This document shows, one piece after another, positions 1 through 5,117 of a stretch of DNA of 9,657 nt. The translations under genes were made by a program, and so were the position numbers. Source of the stretch: Actinocrinis sp046724665 (lineage in GTDB: Bacteria; Actinomycetota; Actinomycetes; Streptomycetales; Catenulisporaceae); NCBI GenBank assembly GCA_046724665.1, contig JBKOWZ010000023.1, forward strand, positions 1 through 9,657, in the 5' to 3' direction. The stretch's first letter is position 1. Every line of letters begins with the position of its first letter. Under the pieces are notes generated by a model. It was not told where the DNA came from, searched no databases, and saw only the letters and a list, made by a program, of their open reading frames with translations.

Positions 1-252
1 CGGCGGCGCCGTGACCGTCAGCGCGCCGTCAGGCGCGACACCGGTGGCGCCGTCCGGGACCGAGACCTTCGCCGGAGCGGCCTCGGCGGCGACCGGCTGG
101 GCCGCCGGGGCGCCGTCGTCGTGCCCGCGAGCGGCTGTGTAACCGAACCAGCCGGCCGCGACGAGGCCGCTCCCGGCGGCGCCGAGCGCGACCGGGACCA
201 GCCACGGCCGACCGTGGGGAGCCAGAATCCGCAGTTTGCTCGTTCTGTTCAC
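1..252 (-). CDS. N-terminus of membrane-anchored Ig-like-domain protein, probable L,D-transpeptidase (partial)
   Basis: An 84-codon reading frame opens with GTG at 252 and runs off the left edge, so only the N-terminus is visible. A short basic stretch (residues 2-15) is followed by a hydrophobic segment (about residues 17-38) with no lipobox cysteine, so it looks like a signal anchor. A low-complexity Ala/Pro linker follows. Then comes the start of a bacterial Ig-like domain, VSVPDGATGVAPDGALTVTA (residues 63-82). That beginning resembles the first Ig-like domain of actinobacterial L,D-transpeptidases, which make 3-3 peptidoglycan cross-links outside the membrane. The catalytic YkuD domain would lie outside the window, so the function is tentative; another Ig-like secreted protein is possible. 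A GGGAG at about 11 bases upstream may be the ribosome binding site. The gene follows the copC-copD fusion on the same strand after 114 bp. Confidence 0.55.
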   Translation of the reverse strand, partial: MNRTSKLRILAPHGRPWLVPVALGAAGSGLVAAGWFGYTAARGHDDGAPAAQPVAAEAAPAKVSVPDGATGVAPDGALTVTAPP

Positions 253-264
253 ACCCGAAGGTGT
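251..264 (-). promoter_or_regulatory. cUUCGg tetraloop hairpin overlapping the GTG start at 252
   Basis: On the minus-strand transcript the sequence reads ACACC-UUCG-GGUGU, a perfect 5-bp stem closed by C-G around a UUCG tetraloop, one of the most stable RNA tetraloops known. It lies between the possible GGGAG ribosome binding site and the GTG at 252, and it includes the first two bases of that start codon. It could limit translation initiation or mean that the true start lies elsewhere. The structure is seen; the role is inferred. Confidence 0.4.
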
Positions 265-366
265 GCTCCCGACTTCGTTCGGTTATGCGGCCTCTTGCGC
301 CGAATGAGTGGTAATCAGTCGGATTATCGGGTTTGATTCAGCCGGCTGGCTCACCGGCGAGGCCGC
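253..366 (-). promoter_or_regulatory. Gap between the copC-copD fusion and the downstream anchored protein; possible terminator and -10 box
   Basis: This 114-bp stretch is more AT-rich than its surroundings. Just after the copC-copD stop, 341-345 and 354-358 form a 5-bp GCCGG/CCGGC stem with an 8-base loop and no U-tract, at best a weak terminator. Further on, the minus strand reads GATAAT (328-323), five of six matches to the -10 consensus, but no convincing -35 box lies 16-18 bases upstream. TAATC/GATTA at 312-326 forms a short inverted repeat just downstream of that box. The next gene may therefore have its own promoter. Confidence 0.3.
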
Positions 367-2271
367 TCACGGCGTCACCGTGAAGGGCACTCGGACGGTG
401 GTCTCGTCGAAGTCGTCGCTGCGGATCGTGATCGCCACCTGCCACTGGCCGGCGACGTTCAGCGTCGTCGGCTGATCGACGTAGTGGCCCGGCCCGTTCG
501 GGATCACCTTCGACTTGATCGGCCCGATGCCACTCGACGGCAACGCGTACGACACCGCCACCTGCACCGGGCTGTACGGCTCGCCCTTGGTGTTCTCGAT
601 CAGCAGGTGCGACTGGTTCGGCCCGATCTTGCCCGGTTCGACCACGATCAACACGATGCCCGAGGCGGTCCCGGTGTTGAACGGCAGCGAGACGTTGGTG
701 GAGCCGGGCTGCGTCGCGAGACCGTTCGCGCCGCGTCCGGGCACCGTGTTGACGACGATCGCCGTCGCGGCCAGGACGATCAGCGCGATAGCCGTCTCGG
801 CCGCGACCGAGCGGCGCAGCTGCCCGAGCGTCTCGCGGACGCGCGAGCCCGGTTCGTGCGCACGTGGCTGACCGCCGACGCGTGCGGTGCGCCGACCGGG
901 CTTGTTCAAGCCTGGTCCACGCCCTGGACGCGTCGGCACCGTGGCTGACACCGACATCTTGGGCGACGCGGCGACGGCTGCGGGGGAGACCGCGGCTATG
1001 TCCGCGTCGGCGGTCTCTGCTTCAGGCACGGCGACCGTGCCCCTGAGCGCCGACGCGTTCAGCCCCGACGCGATCCGCTGCCGTGCGTAGTAGCCCAGCC
1101 CGATCAGCGTGAGCAGGCCCGCGATCTTGACCAGCACGAGGCGGCCGTACGCCTCGCCGAACAGCACGTGCAGCGAGCCGACGTCGCGCCACGCCTGGTA
1201 CGTGCCGGTGCCGATCATCACGCAGACGCAGGTCAGCGCGACCGTGGAGAAGCGTTTGACGGCGGCCGCCGCCTGCTTCGGCTTCTCCGGGTCGCGCAGC
1301 ACCACCAGCGCCAACGCGGCCAGGCCGCCGAGCCAGACCGCCATCGCGGTCAGGTGCAGCGTGTCCGCGGCGACGGAGATCGGGACCTGGATCCCGGTCG
1401 AGGCGTGCCCGGTCGCCGCCCACGTCGCGGCCAACCCCGTCGTGCCGAGCAGGGCCAGCGCCGCGGCGCGCAGCCGCTGGCCGAGCGTCGCGCTGGTCAG
1501 CCGCTGCACGCCGATCGTCACCGCGGGCGCGGCCAGCGCCAGGATCAGCAGCCGGATCTCGGTGGTCGCGCCGAACCGGGTGGCCGTGGTCGCCTGGATC
1601 ACCGAGGGGTCGAACATCCGCGACGGCGGCAGCCCGCTCGAGTAGATGCCCTGGAGCAGCAGCTGGATCACGCTTGACGCGACGAGCGTGACCCAGCCGA
1701 CCACGATCAGCCGGAACGAGCCGCGCGCCGCGGCGCCCTTCGGCCAGCACAGCGCGAGGAACACGATCGTCCCGGCGAGCAGCGCGAAGGACAGGTACGC
1801 CGCCCAGCGCGCGGCGCCGTAGATCACGCCCACGGCGGTGCTGGACCTGGTCACGATGGTCGCGGCGTTGACCGTCGTGCGGCTCGGCGCGCCGATCGAG
1901 AAGGTGAACGCCCCGGACACCGGGTGCGAGTCGGCCGAGAGCACGTGCCAGGCGACGGTGTAGGTGCCCCTGCCGAGCCCGGAGCGCAGCGAGACGGCGA
2001 CGATGTTGTTCTGCGCGCCGTGCGAGGTCGTGCCGTTGTCCACCCGCTCGCCGGTCGGACTGAAGATCCGCAGGCTGTCCGCGCTCACCCCGACCGACTC
2101 GTCGAACTGCGCGGCGACGACGGCGGGCTGCACGGCCAGGACCGAGCCGTCGGAGGGGTCGGTGCGTTCGAGGTTCGCGTGCGCGGCGGCCGGGCCGGCC
2201 GCGACGAACACGAGCGTGATCGCCGCGGCCAGCCCGGCGAGCAGCCGCCGGAGTATCGGTCGGTGTGTCAT
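367..2271 (-). CDS. CopC-CopD-like copper resistance fusion protein with C-terminal extracytoplasmic domain
   Basis: This 634-residue protein probably binds copper outside the membrane and moves it inward, as proposed for CopC/CopD and YcnJ proteins. A signal peptide ends at AAA, leaving His31 as the mature N-terminus. The CopC domain spans about 31-127. Its second copper site motif is D114-x-H116 (SADSHPVSG), so the His1/Asp/His Cu(II) ligand set of CopC is intact. About seven membrane helices of the CopD type follow (roughly 147-402) and include the HLTAMAVWLGGL segment. A long Ala/Pro/Arg-rich linker (about 403-490) and one more helix (about 494-513) lead to a C-terminal beta-rich domain (about 530-634) like the YtkA/FixH-like tails of actinobacterial homologues. 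The ATG at 2271 starts 22 bases after the ycnI stop, with a weak purine-rich AGAAAAG upstream. Family assignment is firm; transport direction is not shown by sequence. Confidence 0.93.
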   Translation of the reverse strand: MTHRPILRRLLAGLAAAITLVFVAAGPAAAHANLERTDPSDGSVLAVQPAVVAAQFDESVGVSADSLRIFSPTGERVDNGTTSHGAQNNIVAVSLRSGLGRGTYTVAWHVLSADSHPVSGAFTFSIGAPSRTTVNAATIVTRSSTAVGVIYGAARWAAYLSFALLAGTIVFLALCWPKGAAARGSFRLIVVGWVTLVASSVIQLLLQGIYSSGLPPSRMFDPSVIQATTATRFGATTEIRLLILALAAPAVTIGVQRLTSATLGQRLRAAALALLGTTGLAATWAATGHASTGIQVPISVAADTLHLTAMAVWLGGLAALALVVLRDPEKPKQAAAAVKRFSTVALTCVCVMIGTGTYQAWRDVGSLHVLFGEAYGRLVLVKIAGLLTLIGLGYYARQRIASGLNASALRGTVAVPEAETADADIAAVSPAAVAASPKMSVSATVPTRPGRGPGLNKPGRRTARVGGQPRAHEPGSRVRETLGQLRRSVAAETAIALIVLAATAIVVNTVPGRGANGLATQPGSTNVSLPFNTGTASGIVLIVVEPGKIGPNQSHLLIENTKGEPYSPVQVAVSYALPSSGIGPIKSKVIPNGPGHYVDQPTTLNVAGQWQVAITIRSDDFDETTVRVPFTVTP

Positions 2272-2293
2272 GTTCTTTTCTGTCTTGTCCCGC

Positions 2294-3031
2294 TCATGAT
2301 CCGGAGCGCCGCCTTGAGGCGAGGGTGAGGGCGAGCGCGGCCAGGCCCGCCGCCAGGCCCAGCGCGCCGAGCCAGATGCCGACCGTCCCGTCGCCGTCGT
2401 CGCCGCTCGTGGACTGCGACGCCGCGGCGGGCGTCGTCGCGGGGTTCGCCGCCGGGGTGCTGCCCGAGCCGGAACCCGAGTCCGCGTCGGACTTCTCGGC
2501 CGCGGTGAGGGTCAGTACGGGCGCCGGGTGCTCCGGCTCGGGCTGGCCGGGCTCGGTCGCGTCGATCCATCGGACGATATCGCCGTTGGAGTAGGTCTGC
2601 ACGGCCTTGAAGACCAGCTGGTTCGTGTTCGTGGGCAGCGGATAGACCGAGATCTGGAAGTCCTGGTACTGCCCGACCGGGATGCTGCCGCCGGTCCAGT
2701 CGATCTCGCTGACCGCGGTGGTGAAGGTGCCGTCGTCGGTCTTGATCGGAGTAGTCAGCGTGGTGGTCTTCACGGTGACCGTCCAGCCGGGGATGTTGCG
2801 CGGCTGCACCAGCGCGATCGGGTGGTCGGTCGGGATCTGGAGCCGGAGCTCGGTGGTCGTCGCCTTGTCCTGCTCGTTGGGGACCTTGAAGGTCAGCTCG
2901 CCGCTGCCGCCCTTGGGCAGCGAGTTCGGCATCACGGTGACGTGCGCCGAGGCGGGCAGCGCCGTGGCGGCCACCAGGGCGGCGGCCGTGGCGAGGGTTG
3001 CGGCGGCGCGGCGGGTCGTACTTTTACGCAT
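2294..3031 (-). CDS. ycnI: YcnI-like (DUF1775) extracytoplasmic copper-binding protein with C-terminal anchor
   Basis: The product is a secreted, membrane-tethered DUF1775 protein. Bacillus YcnI binds Cu(II) through the N-terminal histidine of the mature chain (a monohistidine brace), and this protein would hold copper near CopCD. From the ATG at 3031 (245 residues) the signal peptide starts MRKSTTRR and ends PASA, leaving His30 first in the mature chain (HVTVMPNSLPKGG). The family core runs to about residue 157, with W83, the WTGG segment at 112-115 and the FKAVQTYSNGDIVRW segment ending at W155. A Ser/Pro/Glu-rich linker, a membrane helix (about 217-237) and RRRSGS end the chain. A GTG at 3049 would add six residues (MERIFA). 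I prefer 3031 because a GGA lies 8 bases upstream and the signal peptide is then compact. It lies between the Met-rich membrane protein gene (63 bp) and the copC-copD fusion (22 bp). Confidence 0.92.
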   Translation of the reverse strand: MRKSTTRRAAATLATAAALVAATALPASAHVTVMPNSLPKGGSGELTFKVPNEQDKATTTELRLQIPTDHPIALVQPRNIPGWTVTVKTTTLTTPIKTDDGTFTTAVSEIDWTGGSIPVGQYQDFQISVYPLPTNTNQLVFKAVQTYSNGDIVRWIDATEPGQPEPEHPAPVLTLTAAEKSDADSGSGSGSTPAANPATTPAAASQSTSGDDGDGTVGIWLGALGLAAGLAALALTLASRRRSGS

Positions 3032-3094
3032 GGCGAAAATCCGTTCCACGGAGAAAGTAAGTGAAAGTAACTGCCTGTTCGGCTGATCGCGGTG

Positions 3095-3763
3095 CTACGC
3101 GAGGACAGGCGGTCCGCGGAACGTGACGGACGTGAGCAGGGGAGTGCGGCGGTGTCTGAGGCCGTCGTTGGGCGGGGCACAGGCCAGGTGCGGTGCGCCG
3201 TCGTCGTTGTTGCTGGTGCCGATGCGTGCGGTGGCGCGCAGTGCGGTAACGGCGTCCGTGAGCCAGTACACCGGTGCCGAGGCCAGGGCGACGACGACGC
3301 GGCAGAGCGCGAAGAAGTCGCGCTCACCCTGCCGCAACCACCAGCCGCAGACGACGACCGCCAGCGCGTGCGCGGCGAACATCGCGGTCGCTGAGGGATG
3401 CCCGTACGTCGGGGGCATGGCCATGTCGTGCATGGATGGCATGTCGGGCATCGAGATCGGCGCGCCCGGCGCCGGTGTTGCGGTGGTATGCGACGCGGCG
3501 CTCACCGTGCAGACGTACGCGAAGAGGTAGTGCAGCCCGACCTGCGCGACGCCCAGCCCCGCGGTCAGTTCGGGTCCGGATCGTTCACCGCCGAGCGCCG
3601 GCCACGCGAGCAGCCAGACCGCGGGAAGGCCCAGGAGCACCCCGCGCCAGCTCGGCGCGCTGCCGTCCGCCATGCCGTGCAGAACCGCCGCAACGCCGAC
3701 GCAGACGACTGCGAACAGCGCGGCGCGGATCGCGCGGTGCGACGACACGTGCTGCACGCTCAC
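3095..3763 (-). CDS. Small integral membrane protein with Met/His-rich loop, presumed copper handling
   Basis: I do not recognise a named family. From the GTG at 3763 the protein has 222 residues. Hydrophobic segments lie at about 11-30, 41-57, 66-86 and 128-143, with a weaker one near 150-168. Between the third and fourth lies a Met/His-rich loop, ISMPDMPSMHDMAMPP (103-118), followed by H122 and M128. Such MxxM and Mets motifs commonly bind Cu(I). A polar, basic C-terminus ends TSVTFRGPPVLA. The position between ctaG and ycnI supports a copper role, which is inference. The reading frame stays open upstream into ctaG, but that extension is low-complexity Arg/Gly/Pro and antisense-like. The hydrophobic pattern begins only after 3763, so I chose this start; a GTG at 3757 is also possible. 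No good Shine-Dalgarno sequence is visible, and an out-of-frame ATG-TGA overlaps the start. Confidence 0.8.
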   Translation of the reverse strand: MSVQHVSSHRAIRAALFAVVCVGVAAVLHGMADGSAPSWRGVLLGLPAVWLLAWPALGGERSGPELTAGLGVAQVGLHYLFAYVCTVSAASHTTATPAPGAPISMPDMPSMHDMAMPPTYGHPSATAMFAAHALAVVVCGWWLRQGERDFFALCRVVVALASAPVYWLTDAVTALRATARIGTSNNDDGAPHLACAPPNDGLRHRRTPLLTSVTFRGPPVLA

Positions 3764-3813
3764 ATCGTGCCGTACCCGGCTTGGCGGGTGAATAGAGGGG
3801 GTGCGCCTCTCAC

Positions 3814-4818
3814 TCAGTGTGATGAAGAGAGCCGGTTGCGGTTGTCGCGCGCGGCCAGGCCCGCTAGGTAGGCGTTGTAGTCGGCCAGTTCCACGTCGCC
3901 GTCCCGGTCGGCCTTGCGGTCCTTGCGCCGGGCCTCGCGCTCGTCCGACCTGGACCACTGCAAGAACAGGATCAGCAGCACGAGCAGCGTCGGCACCTCG
4001 CCGAACGCCCAGGCGAGGCCGCCGCCGGTGGACTGGTCCGCGGCCGGGTCCACGCCCCACGACGCCGGCGGCCGCGCGAAGCTCGTGGTGATCAGCGCGG
4101 AGGACATCATCACCGCGACGCCGAAGAAGGCGTGGAACGGCATCGCCGCGAACAGTTCGAGGATCCGGATCACGTACGGCGAGCGGTGCGGCGCCGGGTC
4201 CACGCCCATGATCGGCCAGAAGAACAGCAGGCCGATGTTCAGGAAGTGAAGCAGCATCAGGTCGTGCCCCACCGCGCTGCGCATCAGGACGTCGAACAGC
4301 GGAGTGAAGTAGAGCCCGTAGAGGCTGGCGATGAACAGCGGCAGCGTGAACAGCGGCGAGGCGACCACCCGGGCGAACCGGCTGTGCAGCAGGCCGAGCA
4401 GCAGTTCGCGCGGACCGGTGCGGCCGGCCGACGCCGGGTGCAGCGCGCGCAGCGCCAGCGTGAGCGGCGCGCCGAGCAGCAGGAACAGCGGCACGACCAT
4501 GGACAGCATCATGTGTTGCAGCATGTGCGTGCTGAACAGGTACATGCCGTACTGGGCCAGGCCGGTGCCGGTCATCGCGAACAGCAGCACCAGACCGGCG
4601 AGGAAGCTGAACGCGCGTGCCACCGGCCAGCCGTCACCGCGCCGGGCCAGCCGCACCATCGCGGCGATGTACAGCGCGGCCAGGGTCGCGACGAGCGTGG
4701 TGAAGAACGGATCCGGGTGCAGGCTCCACATCCGGGCGAACGTGGGCGGTGCGAGCGTGTCCATACCCGGCATTCCCGGCATCGCGGACAGCCCTGGCAA
4801 CGCTGAAAGCCGAGTCAC
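3814..4818 (-). CDS. ctaG: Cytochrome c oxidase assembly protein, caa3_CtaG family
   Basis: Members of this integral membrane family help build the copper centres of caa3-type cytochrome c oxidase and are often found near CopD. About seven membrane helices are visible, and family hallmarks include the HMLQHMMLSMVVPLFLLLGA segment, HFLNIGLLFFWPIMGVDPAP and AMPFHAFFGVAVMMSS. The C-terminus is a charged cytoplasmic tail (RSDEREARRKDRKADRDGD). I place the start at the GTG at 4818 (334 residues) because GAGGAGG (4833-4827) then sits about 8 bases upstream. The GTG at 4827 directly abuts and overlaps that same ribosome binding site, so it is unlikely. The N-terminus carries a Met-rich MPGMPGMD stretch (residues 13-20), which recalls the loop of the next gene product. 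It is the first gene of the leftward copper cluster and is divergent from the chitinase gene. Confidence 0.92.
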   Translation of the reverse strand: MTRLSALPGLSAMPGMPGMDTLAPPTFARMWSLHPDPFFTTLVATLAALYIAAMVRLARRGDGWPVARAFSFLAGLVLLFAMTGTGLAQYGMYLFSTHMLQHMMLSMVVPLFLLLGAPLTLALRALHPASAGRTGPRELLLGLLHSRFARVVASPLFTLPLFIASLYGLYFTPLFDVLMRSAVGHDLMLLHFLNIGLLFFWPIMGVDPAPHRSPYVIRILELFAAMPFHAFFGVAVMMSSALITTSFARPPASWGVDPAADQSTGGGLAWAFGEVPTLLVLLILFLQWSRSDEREARRKDRKADRDGDVELADYNAYLAGLAARDNRNRLSSSH

Positions 4819-4826
4819 CGCCGCCA

Positions 4827-4833
4827 CCTCCTC
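4827..4833 (-). promoter_or_regulatory. ctaG ribosome binding site that fixes the start at 4818
   Basis: The minus strand reads GAGGAGG over 4833-4827, with its last G being the first base of an in-frame GTG at 4827. A second in-frame GTG at 4818 lies at normal spacing, so initiation at 4818 is favoured and the longer form is probably not made. Confidence 0.65.
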
Positions 4834-4842
4834 GCGTCTGCC

Positions 4843-4868
4843 TTAAGACAGCCCGGCTGTCAGCTTAA
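4843..4868. repeat. Inverted repeat in the ctaG leader, possible operator or hairpin
   Basis: GACAGC (4847-4852) and GCTGTC (4856-4861) form a perfect 6-bp inverted repeat around a 3-base loop. Outer arms TTAAG (4843-4847) and CTTAA (4864-4868) continue the symmetry after a two- to three-base bulge on one side. It lies 10 bases upstream of the ctaG ribosome binding site. I do not recognise it as a CsoR or CueR operator. It could be a regulator site or an mRNA hairpin in the 5' leader. Confidence 0.4.
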
Positions 4869-4907
4869 CGGGGACGAATCCGCCCAACGCTCCCGGGGTG
4901 GCCGAAA

Positions 4908-4923
4908 ATTGGTCTAGTCCAAT
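4908..4923. promoter_or_regulatory. DasR operator (dre-like site) upstream of the chitinase gene
   Basis: ATTGGTCTAGTCCAAT is a 16-bp palindrome with a single asymmetric position. Its core TGGTCTAGTCCA differs at one base from the dre core TGGTCTAGACCA, which is bound by the GntR-family repressor DasR in streptomycetes. DasR controls chitin and N-acetylglucosamine genes and is released by phosphorylated amino sugars. The site lies 194 bases before the chitinase start codon and 3 bases upstream of a candidate -35 box. Control of the chitinase is therefore the natural reading, and an effect on divergent ctaG cannot be excluded. The match is seen; binding is inferred. Confidence 0.75.
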
Positions 4924-4926
4924 GTC

Positions 4927-4956
4927 TTGACGGGGCAACTGAGCGGGCGCTACACA
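4927..4956 (+). promoter_or_regulatory. Candidate chitinase promoter
   Basis: TTGACG (4927-4932) is a five-of-six match to the -35 consensus. TACACA (4951-4956) follows after 18 bases and is a weak -10 match (three of six). The adjoining dre-like site fits repression of this promoter. It would give a 5' leader of about 150 bases. The -35 is good and the -10 uncertain. Confidence 0.45.
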
Positions 4957-4982
4957 GGGAGTTACAGAGTCGCACGGGGTCT

Positions 4983-5002
4983 CCCGGCGGCTCAGCCGCG
5001 GG
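4983..5002 (+). promoter_or_regulatory. GC-rich hairpin in the chitinase leader
   Basis: CCC (4983-4985), a bulged G, and GCGGC (4987-4991) pair with GCCGC (4995-4999) and GGG (5000-5002) around a UCA loop, giving eight G-C pairs. It lies in the long untranslated leader between the candidate promoter and the chitinase start. It may stabilise the transcript or be incidental in GC-rich DNA. Nothing else in 5003-5103 looks structured or coding. Confidence 0.3.
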
Positions 5003-5103
5003 ACGGCGCATCCGGCGGTCAACCAGGCAAGGTTGTCCACCACACCGCCGTCCGCAGCCGGAACGCGCACGACAGGCGACCGGACGGTCGGGTGTACCGA
5101 CTC

Positions 5104-5109
5104 AAGGAG
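5104..5109 (+). promoter_or_regulatory. Chitinase ribosome binding site
   Basis: AAGGAG lies 8 bases upstream of the GTG at 5118 and settles that start codon. Confidence 0.7.
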
Positions 5110-5117
5110 CCCAAGCA

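Noticed and set aside
3764..4060. N-terminal extension of the Met-rich membrane protein into ctaG
   Set aside because: The extension is low-complexity Arg/Gly/Pro from an alternative frame of ctaG, and the hydrophobic protein begins only after 3763.
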